From Pararhizobium capsulatum DSM 1112 (GTDB lineage Bacteria; Pseudomonadota; Alphaproteobacteria; Rhizobiales; Rhizobiaceae), in NCBI RefSeq assembly GCF_030814475.1, contig NZ_JAUSVF010000001.1, positions 2,253,001 to 2,317,000 on the forward strand: 64,000 bases of DNA, read 5' to 3'. The notes beneath the pieces were generated by a model. That model was not told the DNA's origin and made no database searches. It saw only the letters and a list, made by a program, of their open reading frames with translations. Shown here piece after piece: positions 1 through 10,575 of the stretch; position 1 is the stretch's first letter, and every line of letters starts with the position of its first letter. The position numbers were made by a program, and so were the translations under genes.

Positions 1-846
1 CCTGCGGCAGCCGACGGCTGGCGGTTCGTCGGCACGTTGCTGCTTGAAGATCGATATGGAGCAAGTGTCATCGAATGCCCTTGCCTGCTGCCCCTGAATG
101 GTCCTGCCGACGCGCCTGAAACGCGCTGGGCCTTGCTCTATGGCATGGTCAACAGTGTCGATGTGCGGACCGGTCGCAAGAACCTCACCTTGATTGCAGT
201 TGGCAGCTTCGATGGCGTGCGTTTTCTGCGAGATTTCGAGCAGGAGCTCGATTTCGGCACTGATAACTACGCCTTTCAGGCGTTCGTCGATGGTGAAACT
301 GCTGTCGGTATCGGCTGGCTGGCGAACTGGGCGGACGTTTCCCACGCCGTCGATTTTCCGACCGCCATGACCCTGCCGCGCCAGTTGATCCTGAGAGGGG
401 ACAGGGTACTCACGCCGCCAGTGCCGACCGTGGAAACTCTTCGGCATCAGCTTGTCGACGATCGTAAGCTTCTCGCTGGGCAACCTGTCGGGTTCACCTC
501 CGGGGCCGTCGAGATTACAATCGAACTATCCCACGCGGGATCGCCATTCGAACTGCTTTTTGATCATCCTCACACCGAGGTCGGCGTTGAGGTGAACGAT
601 GAGGGGCTTGCGATCCGGTTTCGTCGCAGCGGAGACGATAGCGAGGTGCCACGCTACATAGTGGCCGGTGCCAAGCCCTCGAGGATTTCGATATTTCTCG
701 ACACGGGTTCCATCGAAGTCTTTGCCGACAACGGACGGTGGGCCGGTACGAAGCGTATCGATGGGTTTGAACCGGTTCGTGGTGCCCGGTTACTGGCGGA
801 AAGCGGAGCTGTGCTTTCCGCAAAAATCTTCAGTTTGTGCCTATGA
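1..846 (+). CDS. GH32 beta-fructosidase/levanase-type hydrolase, 3' part
   Basis: The reading frame is open from base 1, so the gene begins before the window and only the last 281 residues are seen. Sequence signs of glycoside hydrolase family 32 are the ECP motif (here IECPCLLPL, the site that carries the catalytic acid in the family), the WLANWADVS block of the five-bladed propeller, and the C-terminal beta-sandwich motif SIEVFADNGRW. The expected role is hydrolysis of sucrose, sucrose-6-phosphate or fructans. An Asp usually follows ECP; here it is Cys. The exact substrate cannot be told from the C-terminal part. The first TTG in view (base 37) is internal and not the start. Confidence 0.85.
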   Translation, partial: PAAADGWRFVGTLLLEDRYGASVIECPCLLPLNGPADAPETRWALLYGMVNSVDVRTGRKNLTLIAVGSFDGVRFLRDFEQELDFGTDNYAFQAFVDGETAVGIGWLANWADVSHAVDFPTAMTLPRQLILRGDRVLTPPVPTVETLRHQLVDDRKLLAGQPVGFTSGAVEITIELSHAGSPFELLFDHPHTEVGVEVNDEGLAIRFRRSGDDSEVPRYIVAGAKPSRISIFLDTGSIEVFADNGRWAGTKRIDGFEPVRGARLLAESGAVLSAKIFSLCL

Positions 847-947
847 ATCGAGGCGAGATCTCCGAGATCCCCGTGACCGCAGTTGCGTAAAAACGTCTCT
901 TTAACGTTTACCTGCCAGTAATCTCTCTGAAAGTGAGAGATCGTGCG

Positions 948-1520
948 ATGCGTGTATTGCTTATCGTCGCCCTTCTCGCGCTGGCGGGGTGTGCAACCGC
1001 GCCGAAGAACACGCGCAATGCCTGCGCTATCTTCGAACAGCGCGATGGCTTGTTCAACAATTGGGAACGCGCTGCCCGCAAGGCTTCGCGCGAATACGGC
1101 GTGCCCGTTCCGATCCTGATGGCAACCATCTATACGGAATCCGGTTTTCGCCCATACGCACGCCCACCCCGCACAAAGCTCTTCGGTTTCATTCCCTGGA
1201 AGCGCCAATCCACGGCCTACGGCTTCTCCCAGGCTCTGGACGGCACATGGTCGCGCTACAAGCGTGAAACCGGCCATCTGATGGCGCGCCGTACAAACTT
1301 CGCCGACGCGATCGATTTTGTCGGTTGGTACCACAGCAACAGCCACGAAAAGAACGGCATCGCTCTCAACGACGCCTACAATCTCTATCTGGCCTATTAT
1401 TCCGGTGACGCCGGATATGCGCGCGGGTCGTGGCGAGGCAATGCCCAGCTTCGAAAGGCGGCACAACGCGCCGCGAGTATCGCCAGTGCTTATGCTTCGC
1501 AGCTGCGCAGCTGCAGCTAA
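948..1520 (+). CDS. Lipoprotein with lytic-transglycosylase (SLT-like) domain
   Basis: A 190-residue protein with a short hydrophobic signal ending in the lipobox LAGC, so it should be lipidated and membrane anchored. The body carries an SLT-like fold signature: TIYTESGFRP holds the candidate catalytic Glu, followed by AYGFSQALDGTW and a YLAYYSGDAGYARG segment. Such enzymes cleave peptidoglycan glycan strands. The frame also allows a GTG start at 933, but ATG 948 gives a standard lipoprotein signal (MRVLLIVALLALAGC) and has a purine-rich site (GAGAG) just upstream. Its last four bases overlap the 3' end of the convergent LysR gene. Confidence 0.8.
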   Translation: MRVLLIVALLALAGCATAPKNTRNACAIFEQRDGLFNNWERAARKASREYGVPVPILMATIYTESGFRPYARPPRTKLFGFIPWKRQSTAYGFSQALDGTWSRYKRETGHLMARRTNFADAIDFVGWYHSNSHEKNGIALNDAYNLYLAYYSGDAGYARGSWRGNAQLRKAAQRAASIASAYASQLRSCS

Positions 1521-2431
1521 CGGACCGTCGGGCCGCGATCCCAATAGGGCGGTGTGCCGAACTTCTGGCGAAGGTGATCGGCGATAGCCCTCAGTTTTGC
1601 CGAAGGGCGCCGTCCATCCGGGTGGACGATATGGATATATTCGAGTTCCGGCTGAACCCCGATATCGATCTCGCGCAATTCTCCGGCAGCGATCGCCGTT
1701 CCGACCACGAACATCGGAACCAGCGCGACTCCGATGCCCGCGATCGCTGCATCGCGCAGCATGTCGCCATTGTTGAGGCTTAGCCCCATGCGTCCGCGCA
1801 CGAGGATGGTGCCGGCCGGACTCGGAAAGCGCCAATCCGCGATGCCTCGATTGGAATAGAAGATGCCTTTGTGCGTCTCAAGTTCTTCGATCGATCCGGG
1901 TGTGCCATTCTTCTCAAGGTAGCCCGGTGAGGCGACGAGTACACGTCGGCTTGGCGCGAGACGCCACGCCATCAGCCGAGAATCGGCGATCGGGCCGTTT
2001 CGTACGACGGCATCGTATCCGTCTGCAGCGGCGTCCACCCGCCTGTCGTCGAGATCGAGCGTCAACTGCAGATCCGGGTGATCGGCAAGAAAGCCGTAAA
2101 GCGCGGGTCCCAGATGCATGCGCCCGAAGGTTACCGGTGCCGACAGCCGCAGGGGGCCAGATATTGTTCCCCGCCGTTCGGCCATGTCAGTGGTGGCTTC
2201 CTCGATTTCCAGCGTAATCCTCTGGGCGCGCTCCAAAAAATAGTGGCCGTCCTCCGTTAGGGTGAGTTTGCGGGTGGTTCTGTGCAACAGCTTCGAGCCG
2301 AGAATGCGCTCAAGCTCCGCCAGCCTCTCGCTGACGACTGATTTCGACAAGCGCAACCGCCGCGCCGCTTCGCTGATCGAACCACCTTCGACGATGGCGA
2401 CAAAGGAAAGGATGCCTTCGAGCTTAATCAT
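1517..2431 (-). CDS. LysR family transcriptional regulator
   Basis: A 304-residue LysR-type regulator of usual length. Residues 1-60 hold the winged HTH (SISEAARRLRLSKSVVSERLAELE), followed by the linker helix, and residues about 90-295 the periplasmic-binding-protein-like effector domain (SGPLRLSAPVTFGRMHLGP, then a DAVVRNGPIADSRLMAWRL stretch typical of the CrgA-like subgroup). It is divergent from the SDR gene at 2568 with 136 bp between, the classic arrangement for a LysR protein controlling its neighbour. The intergenic region holds an inverted repeat that could be its operator. The inducer is unknown. Confidence 0.92.
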   Translation of the reverse strand: MIKLEGILSFVAIVEGGSISEAARRLRLSKSVVSERLAELERILGSKLLHRTTRKLTLTEDGHYFLERAQRITLEIEEATTDMAERRGTISGPLRLSAPVTFGRMHLGPALYGFLADHPDLQLTLDLDDRRVDAAADGYDAVVRNGPIADSRLMAWRLAPSRRVLVASPGYLEKNGTPGSIEELETHKGIFYSNRGIADWRFPSPAGTILVRGRMGLSLNNGDMLRDAAIAGIGVALVPMFVVGTAIAAGELREIDIGVQPELEYIHIVHPDGRRPSAKLRAIADHLRQKFGTPPYWDRGPTVR

Positions 2432-2483
2432 TGTTCGGAATATCCGGAAACGAGTTTCATTTTCTGCAGACTAATCCGAACGA
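2430..2483. promoter_or_regulatory. Candidate LysR operator, divergent promoter region
   Basis: Two arms, ATTGTTCGGA (2430-2439) and TCCGAACGAT (2474-2483), are complementary at 9 of 10 positions. Between them lies a second short palindrome, GAAAC-GA-GTTTC (2447-2458). The left arm touches the regulator's start codon. A spaced pair of sites next to a LysR gene fits autoregulation plus control of the SDR gene, but this is inferred from layout only. Confidence 0.4.
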
Positions 2484-2567
2484 TTAAATAAGGCCATATT
2501 CACCTCAAGCAAACGGTTTGGAGGGAGCCCATCAGGTTCCCGCCGCTTCGCCAAGAGGATCAAGACC

Positions 2568-3332
2568 ATGGAACGTCTTTCTGGAAAAGTCGCAGTTATC
2601 ACGGGTGCCAGCGCCGGTATCGGCCGCGCCACCGCAAAGCTGTTCGCAGCTGAAGGTGCAAAAATCGTCGTCGGCGCCCGCCGCCAGAATGAACTCGATG
2701 AACTCATCGCCGAAATCAAGGTAAATGGCGGCGATGCCGTCGCGCTTGCCGGCGATGTCCGCTCGGAGGACTACGCCAAGGCGCTCGTCGCTCTTGCCGT
2801 CGAAAAATACGGACGCCTCGATGTCGCCTTCAACAATGCCGGAACGCTCGGCGAAGCCGGTCCTTCGACCGGGGTTTCCGAGCAGGGCTGGAACGATGCA
2901 ATCGCTATCAATCTCACCGGCTCGTTCCTTGGCGCCAAGCACCAGATTGCCGAGATGGTTAAACATGGCGCAGGCTCGGTGATCTTTACCTCGACTTTTG
3001 TCGGCTACAGCTTTGCATTTCCAGGTGTTGCCGCCTACGCTGCCTCGAAGGCCGGGTTGATTGGCCTGACGCAGGCGCTCGCAGCCGAGTTCGGTTCGCA
3101 GGGCGTGCGTGTCAATGCCATCCTGCCCGGTGCCGTTGATACCGCGATGTATCGCGAGATGAACGACACACCTGAATCCCAGTCCTTCATCACAAACCTG
3201 CATGCGCTGAAGCGGGTTGCCACGCCGGAAGAGCTCGCTCGCTCGGTGCTTTACCTCGCCTCAGATGATTCTGCCTTCGTGACCGGTACTGCATCGCTTG
3301 TAGACGGCGGCGCCTCCATCACACGCACTTGA
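2568..3332 (+). CDS. SDR family NAD(P)-dependent oxidoreductase
   Basis: A 254-residue classical short-chain dehydrogenase. The cofactor glycine motif TGASAGIG lies at residues 12-19, NNAG at 89-92, and the catalytic YAASK (Tyr157, Lys161) with an upstream Ser near 141. The DVRSEDY segment follows the usual adenine-ring Asp. Substrate is unknown. It is the first gene downstream of the divergent LysR regulator and is followed after 38 bp by a second SDR gene, so the two are probably cotranscribed. Confidence 0.9.
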   Translation: MERLSGKVAVITGASAGIGRATAKLFAAEGAKIVVGARRQNELDELIAEIKVNGGDAVALAGDVRSEDYAKALVALAVEKYGRLDVAFNNAGTLGEAGPSTGVSEQGWNDAIAINLTGSFLGAKHQIAEMVKHGAGSVIFTSTFVGYSFAFPGVAAYAASKAGLIGLTQALAAEFGSQGVRVNAILPGAVDTAMYREMNDTPESQSFITNLHALKRVATPEELARSVLYLASDDSAFVTGTASLVDGGASITRT

Positions 3333-3370
3333 ACCCATCATCAGAACCTCAGATCTCTAGGAAATTCATC

Positions 3371-4111
3371 ATGTCACGCTTGCAGAACAAAACTGCCCTC
3401 ATCACCGGCGGCACCAGCGGCATCGGCCTTGAAACGGCCCGCCAGTTCATCGCCGAAGGCGCCCGCGTCGCGGTTACCGGCACCAATCCGGCAACCATCG
3501 AAGCTGCCCGTGCCGAACTCGGCGATAAGGCGATTTTTATCCAGGCAAATGCCGGGGATGTGGCCGGGCAAAAGGCTGTCGTCGAGACGGTGAAGGAAAG
3601 CTTCGGTCATCTCGACATCCTGTTCATCAACGCCGGTGCAGCCGATTTCCGGCCCATCGAACAGTTTGACGAGGAGGCTTTCGATCGCTCGGTCGCGATC
3701 AATGTCAAAGGCCCGTTCTTCCTGATTCAGGCGCTTCTGCCGATCCTTGCCAATCCGGCCTCGATCGTGCTCAACACCTCGATCAACGCCCATATCGGCA
3801 TGCCGAACACGTCAGTCTATGCGCTCACCAAGGCCGCCTTGCTGTCCTTTGCCAAGACCTTGTCCGGTGAACTGATCGGTCGGGGCATCCGCGTCAATGC
3901 TGTCAGCCCCGGCCCGGTCGCGACCCCGCTCTATGGCAAGCTCGGAATGTCGGCTGCCGATACCGACGCCATGGCCGCGGCCAAAATTCCCGTCGGCCGC
4001 TTTGGCAATCCGAGTGAGATCGCCAAGGCTGTGGTGTTCCTCGCCTCCGACGAATCGACCTACACCGTCGGCAGCGAACTCGTGATCGATGGCGGCATGA
4101 GCAATCTCTAA
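3371..4111 (+). CDS. SDR family oxidoreductase, second tandem copy
   Basis: A 246-residue classical SDR with TGGTSGIG (residues 12-19), NAG (87-89), Ser137 and the YALTK catalytic pair (Tyr150, Lys154). ATG 3371 is chosen over the in-frame ATG at 3329 because AGGAA lies ten bases upstream and it gives the normal SDR N-terminus. It resembles its upstream neighbour in fold but differs over most positions, so they are old paralogues rather than a recent duplication. The substrate is unknown; control by the divergent LysR protein is likely but inferred. Confidence 0.88.
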   Translation: MSRLQNKTALITGGTSGIGLETARQFIAEGARVAVTGTNPATIEAARAELGDKAIFIQANAGDVAGQKAVVETVKESFGHLDILFINAGAADFRPIEQFDEEAFDRSVAINVKGPFFLIQALLPILANPASIVLNTSINAHIGMPNTSVYALTKAALLSFAKTLSGELIGRGIRVNAVSPGPVATPLYGKLGMSAADTDAMAAAKIPVGRFGNPSEIAKAVVFLASDESTYTVGSELVIDGGMSNL

Positions 4112-4244
4112 CCAATGATCCGCATGGCCCGGTGTTTCGGGCCATGCGTTTCCAATGAACAAGAAGTTGTCTGTTCAACATTCCCTTGAAATCGGCGGCC
4201 AAAACGGGCAAAGCACCTGCCAACGCCCAGTTTCAGGGAAATTC

Positions 4245-5141
4245 ATGAGCACTGCCTCCCGTACACCGCGCCTGCTCGACCATCTGGTCCTGCCCGTCAT
4301 CGATCTGACAACGGCAAGGGGTCGCTATGAGCAACTGGGGTTTACGGTCGCAGCGGATGCACTTCATCCCTTTGGTACCGAGAACGCCTGCGTCTTTCTT
4401 GCCGACAAGACTTATCTTGAGCCGCTTGCCGTCGCGAGCCGTGAAGACTGCGAAGCTGCGGCGCTCGTCGGCAATGTTTTCATCGCTCGCGATCAGGCTT
4501 ATCGCTTCCGCCGTGGTCAGGATGGGTTTTCCGCCATCGTGCTTTCGACGAACGATGCTGCGGGTGATCATCAGCGCTTCGTCGAGAAGGGAATATCCGG
4601 GGGTAAAACCCTCGATTTCTCGCGTTCGATGACGCTGCCGGACGGTTCGCAGGCTGAAGCAAGCTTCCGCCTTGCCTTTGCTGCCGATCTGCGCGCCCCG
4701 GATTTCTTCCTCTTTGCGTGCCAGCGCCTGAAATCGCTGCCTGCTGATCGCGCAGCGCTGGAAACCCACGCAAATGGTGTGACCGGCATGCAGGAAGTCG
4801 TGCTGTCGGAACCGAACCCGACGGATTTCCAGTATCTCCTGCAAGAAGCCGTCGATGAGCGGGAGGTCTCCGCCCATTCCTTCGGCATGGATATCGAAAC
4901 ACGCAATGTGAAGATTTCGGTGCTCAATCCGGCTGGCATGTCAGGCTTCTTCGATAAACGAACACCATCCCATTCCCGAGGCCTGCGCGGTCGCGCCGTG
5001 GTCTTTACGGTTTCCGATCTTGCGGCAACCGAGCATCTTCTTGCCGCAAATGCGGTTGAATTCATCAGAAAAGGCGAGCGCCTCATCGTCCCGGAAACGC
5101 CGGGGCAGGGCCTCCTTTTCGTATTTGGAGAAAAGTCATGA
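4245..5141 (+). CDS. VOC family protein (glyoxalase-like domain)
   Basis: A 298-residue protein whose N-terminus ([24 protein letters not shown]) matches the first strand-helix unit of vicinal-oxygen-chelate proteins and the glyoxalase-like PF13468 type. A second half repeats the beta-alpha pattern ([14 protein letters not shown] onward). The start at 4245 follows CAGGGAA by four bases and is preferred to 4155. The reaction is not known. Its stop overlaps the kdsA start (ATGA), so the two are translationally coupled. Confidence 0.8.
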   Translation: MSTASRTPRLLDHLVLPVIDLTTARGRYEQLGFTVAADALHPFGTENACVFLADKTYLEPLAVASREDCEAAALVGNVFIARDQAYRFRRGQDGFSAIVLSTNDAAGDHQRFVEKGISGGKTLDFSRSMTLPDGSQAEASFRLAFAADLRAPDFFLFACQRLKSLPADRAALETHANGVTGMQEVVLSEPNPTDFQYLLQEAVDEREVSAHSFGMDIETRNVKISVLNPAGMSGFFDKRTPSHSRGLRGRAVVFTVSDLAATEHLLAANAVEFIRKGERLIVPETPGQGLLFVFGEKS

Positions 5142-5977
5142 AGACGAATGCAGACGTCGTTGTCGGCGAAGGCTCAAAGCAGGTTACCTTTTCCAACAGC
5201 AAGCGCCTTTCGCTGATTGCTGGTCCCTGCCAGATGGAAAGCCGCGATCATGCCTTCATGATCGCCGGTACGATGGTTGAGCTCTGCGAAAAGCTCGGCA
5301 TGGGCCTGATCTACAAGTCCTCCTTCGACAAGGCCAATCGCACCTCGATTTCCGGCAAGCGCGGTATCGGCCTCGACAAGGCGATGGAAATCTTCGCCGA
5401 TCTTAAAAAGGAATACGGCTTCCCGGTTCTGACCGACATCCACACGGAAGAGCAGTGCGGCCTCGTTGCCCCGACCGTCGATATCCTGCAGATCCCGGCC
5501 TTTCTCTGCCGCCAGACCGACCTCCTGATCGCTGCCGCCAAGACCGGCCGCACCATCAACGTCAAGAAGGGCCAGTTCCTCGCGCCCTGGGACATGAAGA
5601 ACGTGCTCGCGAAGTTCACCGAGAGCGGCAACCCGAATGTGCTGCTCTGCGAACGCGGCGCCTCCTTCGGCTACAACACGCTGGTTTCCGACATGCGCTC
5701 GCTGCCGATCATGGCAGGCCTTGGCGCGCCGGTGGTCTTCGATGCGACCCATTCCGTGCAGCAGCCGGGCGGGCAGGGTGCTTCTTCCGGTGGTCAGCGT
5801 GAATTCGTCGAAACGCTCGCTCGCGCAGCCGTTGCCGTCGGCGTTGCGGGCGTCTTCATCGAGACCCATGAAGACCCGGACAATGCGCCCTCCGATGGTC
5901 CGAACATGGTTCACCTCAAGGACATGCCGCGTCTGCTCGAAACGCTGCTCGCTTTCGACGACGTGTCCAAGCGCTGA
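5138..5977 (+). CDS. kdsA: 3-deoxy-8-phosphooctulonate synthase
   Basis: A 279-residue KDO-8-phosphate synthase. It condenses phosphoenolpyruvate with arabinose-5-phosphate in the cytoplasm to make the KDO of lipopolysaccharide. Family signatures are [12 protein letters not shown] near the N-terminus, [11 protein letters not shown], the substrate block [11 protein letters not shown] and [13 protein letters not shown]. Length is normal. It overlaps the upstream VOC gene by four bases and lies 133 bp before eno, as in many rhizobia. Confidence 0.97.
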   Translation: MKTNADVVVGEGSKQVTFSNSKRLSLIAGPCQMESRDHAFMIAGTMVELCEKLGMGLIYKSSFDKANRTSISGKRGIGLDKAMEIFADLKKEYGFPVLTDIHTEEQCGLVAPTVDILQIPAFLCRQTDLLIAAAKTGRTINVKKGQFLAPWDMKNVLAKFTESGNPNVLLCERGASFGYNTLVSDMRSLPIMAGLGAPVVFDATHSVQQPGGQGASSGGQREFVETLARAAVAVGVAGVFIETHEDPDNAPSDGPNMVHLKDMPRLLETLLAFDDVSKR

Positions 5978-6095
5978 TCGCCCCGGCGCTTTGTGAAATT
6001 TTCTTGAAGTCCGGGCGCGGAACGGCATTGGCCTGCGCCCGGCATTGTAATTTCCCGGCCATGAATTATGACATGGCCATCCTTTCATCACCTGA

Positions 6096-7385
<1,290 letters not shown>

Positions 7386-7429
7386 TAGGCGCTCCGACTG
7401 CAAGTTTGAGGCGCCTTCAATTCTCCGGT

Positions 7430-7521
7430 CGTCATCCTCGGGCCTGACCCGAGGATCTTCCAGCCTCTCACTGAGTGGAGAGGCTGATGGATGCTCGGCT
7501 CAAGGCCGAGCATGACGGAAG
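7430..7521 (+). repeat. RIME-like double palindrome, copy 1
   Basis: About 92 bp with two palindromes: CATCCTCGGGCCTGACCCGAGGATC-type (7433-7456 region) and a second with GATGCTCGGCTC/GGCCGAGCATG (7488-7514 region). The layout and sequence match the Rhizobium-specific intergenic mosaic element type. A related copy in the same orientation lies at 28968-29060. It sits between eno and its terminator, so it would be transcribed as a structured 3' UTR. Confidence 0.75.
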
Positions 7522-7545
7522 AGGGTCGCTCCTTCTCAATGATCC

Positions 7546-7577
7546 AACCCGCGTTCTTCACAGGGCGCGGGTTTTTT
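7546..7577 (+). terminator. Rho-independent terminator after eno
   Basis: Stem AACCCGCG (7546-7553) pairs with CGCGGGTT (7566-7573), loop of 12 bases, followed by a run of T. Confidence 0.85.
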
Positions 7578-7655
7578 CATAGGCCCCGTTATGGTCAACG
7601 GTCGGTTAATCAATCGGCGCTATCGTCTGCCTGTATTGCGTACAGGGCATGAGCA

Positions 7656-7964
7656 ATGTGGACCAAACATCACAAGAAGCGGAAACTGGGGCGGTTTGTC
7701 ATGCCGCTCATCACGGTCGCCTTTCTTTCCTATTTCGGCTATCATTCCGTCCATGGCGACTATGGGCTGAAGGCGACGGAGACATTTGATCGCCAGCGGA
7801 TCGAGCGCCAGGCGCGTCTCGACGAGTTGACGGAGAAGCGCCAGATCCTCGAAAAGGAAGTTGCGTTGCTGAGTGACGGATCGCTGGAACGGGACATGCT
7901 CGACGAGAAGGCTCGTTTCGGGCTGAATATGTCGCGCGCCGATGAAATCGTGATTTTTCACTGA
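7656..7964 (+). CDS. FtsB/DivIC-like septum formation initiator
   Basis: A 102-residue protein with one membrane segment (about residues 16-32) after a basic start (MWTKHHKKRKLGRF), then a coiled coil (about 45-75: ERQARLDELTEKRQILEKEV) and the family's C-terminal part with SLERDMLDEKARFGL. This is the septum initiator (DivIC/FtsB) build, acting at the inner membrane in the division complex with FtsL and FtsQ partners. Position between eno and pdhA is the standard one in alphaproteobacteria. Start ATG 7656; the upstream SD is weak (GAGCA). Confidence 0.85.
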   Translation: MWTKHHKKRKLGRFVMPLITVAFLSYFGYHSVHGDYGLKATETFDRQRIERQARLDELTEKRQILEKEVALLSDGSLERDMLDEKARFGLNMSRADEIVIFH

Positions 7965-8069
7965 TTTCTGAAATTAACTCGAAATAAGTTAATCTTGAAA
8001 AGACTTTAAATTTCATACATTTGAGCGGAATATAAGCCATGCAAATATAGCATTGCTGTCGGGTCGTTC

Positions 8070-8108
8070 TTTGCCTATGGTGTCGTCAAAAGGCAAACCA
8101 TAGGGAGG
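8070..8108 (+). promoter_or_regulatory. pdhA leader with two competing hairpins over the RBS
   Basis: CCTATGGT (8074-8081) pairs perfectly with ACCATAGG (8097-8104), taking in the first bases of the ribosome binding site GGGAGG (8103-8108). TTTGCC (8070-8075) pairs with GGCAAA (8092-8097). The two helices share bases, so only one can form; the first hides part of the binding site, the second leaves it free. A role in translation control is inferred; it could instead be a DNA operator. Confidence 0.4.
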
Positions 8109-8113
8109 ATTGT

Positions 8114-9160
8114 ATGGCACCGCGAAAATCCGCGTCCGTATCCAGCCGCAAGACGTCGGCAAAACCCGCCAAGAGGGATTTCACCGCAGGAACGATAGCT
8201 GAGTTTGACCGCGATGCCGATATGAAGGCCTATCGCGAGATGCTGCTGATCCGTCGTTTTGAGGAGAAGGCCGGCCAGCTTTACGGCATGGGTTTCATCG
8301 GTGGTTTCTGTCACCTCTACATCGGCCAGGAAGCTGTCGTCGTGGGCATGCAGCTGGCCTTGAAGGAAGGCGATCAGGTTATCACCGCCTATCGCGATCA
8401 TGGCCACATGCTGGCTTGCGGCATGAGTGCCCGCGGCGTCATGGCCGAGCTGACCGGTCGACGCAGCGGACTTTCCCGAGGGAAGGGCGGCTCGATGCAC
8501 ATGTTCTCCAAGGAAAAGAATTTCTACGGCGGCCACGGCATCGTCGGCGCGCAGGTTTCGCTCGGAACCGGTCTTGCCTTTGCCAAGAAGTATCGCGGCA
8601 ACGACAATGTCTCGCTCGCCTATTTCGGCGACGGCGCTGCGAACCAGGGCCAGGTATATGAGAGCTTCAACATGGCCGCCCTCTGGAAGCTGCCGGTGAT
8701 CTACATCGTCGAGAACAACCGTTACGCCATGGGTACTTCGGTATCACGCGCATCGGCCGGCCACGATTTCTCGCAGCGCGGCGTAGCACTCGGTATTCCG
8801 GGCTTTCAGGTCGACGGCATGGACGTTCGCGCCGTCAAGGCTGCAGGCGACGAGGCTGTTGCCCATTGCCGCGCCGGCAAGGGTCCGATCATCCTTGAAA
8901 TGCAGACCTACCGTTATCGCGGCCACTCCATGTCCGACCCGGCGAAATATCGCTCCAAGGACGAAGTGCAGAAGATGCGGTCGGAACACGACCCGATCGA
9001 ACAGGTGAAGGCGCGTATCCTTGAAAACGGATGGGCGAGCGAAGACGAGCTGAAGGCGATCGACAAGGACGTCCGCGACATCGTTGCCGACAGCGCCGAT
9101 TTCGCCCAGTCCGATCCGGAGCCGGATGTATCCGAGCTCTACACCGACATTCTGCTTTAA
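8114..9160 (+). CDS. pdhA: Pyruvate dehydrogenase E1 component, alpha subunit
   Basis: A 348-residue E1-alpha subunit with the thiamine diphosphate motif GDGAANQGQVYESFNMA ending in NN (VENNRYAMGTS), the phosphorylation-loop-like segment YRYRGHSMSDPAKYR, and the GHGIVGAQVSLGTG block. With PdhB it decarboxylates pyruvate and reductively acetylates the lipoyl groups of E2. It starts 5 bases after GGGAGG and leads the pdhABC operon; pdhB follows after 21 bp. An alanine/lysine-rich N-terminal 30 residues precedes the conserved domain. Confidence 0.98.
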   Translation: MAPRKSASVSSRKTSAKPAKRDFTAGTIAEFDRDADMKAYREMLLIRRFEEKAGQLYGMGFIGGFCHLYIGQEAVVVGMQLALKEGDQVITAYRDHGHMLACGMSARGVMAELTGRRSGLSRGKGGSMHMFSKEKNFYGGHGIVGAQVSLGTGLAFAKKYRGNDNVSLAYFGDGAANQGQVYESFNMAALWKLPVIYIVENNRYAMGTSVSRASAGHDFSQRGVALGIPGFQVDGMDVRAVKAAGDEAVAHCRAGKGPIILEMQTYRYRGHSMSDPAKYRSKDEVQKMRSEHDPIEQVKARILENGWASEDELKAIDKDVRDIVADSADFAQSDPEPDVSELYTDILL

Positions 9161-9181
9161 GACCGGGACGAGGAAAACATC

Positions 9182-10561
9182 ATGCCTATCGAAATCCTGA
9201 TGCCCGCTCTGTCGCCGACGATGGAAGAAGGCACGCTCAGCAAGTGGCTGAAAAACGAAGGTGACAAGGTCACCTCCGGCGACGTGATCGCCGAAATCGA
9301 AACCGACAAGGCGACCATGGAAGTGGAAGCCGTCGATGAAGGCACGATCGGCAAGATCCTGATCGCCGCCGGCACCGAAAACGTCAAGGTCAACACCGCT
9401 ATCGCCGTCCTGCTGCAGGATGGCGAAAGCGCTGGCGACGTTGCAGCTCCGAAGGCTGCGGCTCCTGCCGAGCCTGCGAAGGCCGAAGAGCCGGCACCTG
9501 CCGCAGCAGCGTCCGCTCCGGTCGCTGCCCAGCCGAAGGTCGAGGTTGCCTCCGATCCGGATATTCCGGCCGGCACCGAAATGGTTTCGACCACCGTGCG
9601 CGAAGCGCTTCGCGACGCAATGGCTGAAGAAATGCGCCGCAGCGAAGACGTCTTCGTCATGGGTGAAGAAGTCGCCGAATACCAAGGCGCCTACAAGATC
9701 ACCCAAGGCCTGCTGCAGGAATTCGGTCCGCGTCGCGTCGTCGATACGCCGATCACCGAACACGGTTTTGCCGGCGTCGGCGTCGGTGCGGCGATGACGG
9801 GCTTGCGCCCGATCGTCGAGTTCATGACCTTCAACTTCGCCATGCAGGCGATCGACCACATCATCAACTCGGCTGCCAAGACGCTCTATATGTCCGGCGG
9901 TCAGATGGGTGCGCCGATGGTGTTTCGCGGCCCGTCGGGTGCGGCTGCCCGCGTCGGTGCGCAGCATTCGCAGTGCTATGCCGCCTGGTACAGCCATATT
10001 CCGGGCCTCAAGGTCATCATGCCCTACACGGCGGCTGACGCGAAGGGCCTCCTGAAGGCGGCGATCCGCGATCCGAACCCGGTGATCTTCCTTGAAAACG
10101 AAATCCTCTACGGTCACTCCTTCGATGTGCCGAAGATGGATGATTTCGTCCTGCCGATCGGCAAGGCGCGCGTTCACAAGGTCGGCACGGACGTGACCAT
10201 CGTTTCCTTCGGCATCGGCATGACCTATGCGGTCAAGGCCGCTGCTGAACTCGAAAAGGATGGCATCGATGTCGAGATCATCGATCTGCGCACCATCCGT
10301 CCGATGGACCTGCCGACCGTGATCGAATCGGTGAAGAAGACCGGCCGTCTGGTCACCGTCGAGGAAGGCTTCCCGCAATCATCAGTCGGCACGGAAATCG
10401 CCACCCGCGTCATGCAGCAGGCTTTCGACTACCTTGATGCGCCGATCCTGACGATTGCCGGCAAGGATGTTCCGATGCCGTATGCGGCAAACCTCGAAAA
10501 GCTGGCCCTGCCGAATGTCGGCGAAGTCGTCCAGGCGGTGAAGACCGTCTGCTACAAATAA
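9182..10561 (+). CDS. pdhB: Pyruvate dehydrogenase E1 beta subunit with N-terminal lipoyl domain
   Basis: A 459-residue protein. Residues 1-80 form a biotinyl/lipoyl domain with the lipoylation Lys43 in ETDKATME, followed by an Ala/Pro/Glu-rich linker (about 85-125) and the transketolase-like beta domain from about residue 135 ([31 protein letters not shown], then the C-terminal transketolase domain). A lipoyl domain fused to E1-beta is known in several alphaproteobacteria. It partners PdhA, and its lipoyl domain is closely similar to the one opening PdhC. Confidence 0.97.
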   Translation: MPIEILMPALSPTMEEGTLSKWLKNEGDKVTSGDVIAEIETDKATMEVEAVDEGTIGKILIAAGTENVKVNTAIAVLLQDGESAGDVAAPKAAAPAEPAKAEEPAPAAAASAPVAAQPKVEVASDPDIPAGTEMVSTTVREALRDAMAEEMRRSEDVFVMGEEVAEYQGAYKITQGLLQEFGPRRVVDTPITEHGFAGVGVGAAMTGLRPIVEFMTFNFAMQAIDHIINSAAKTLYMSGGQMGAPMVFRGPSGAAARVGAQHSQCYAAWYSHIPGLKVIMPYTAADAKGLLKAAIRDPNPVIFLENEILYGHSFDVPKMDDFVLPIGKARVHKVGTDVTIVSFGIGMTYAVKAAAELEKDGIDVEIIDLRTIRPMDLPTVIESVKKTGRLVTVEEGFPQSSVGTEIATRVMQQAFDYLDAPILTIAGKDVPMPYAANLEKLALPNVGEVVQAVKTVCYK

Positions 10562-10575
10562 GGGAGGGTGAACAG

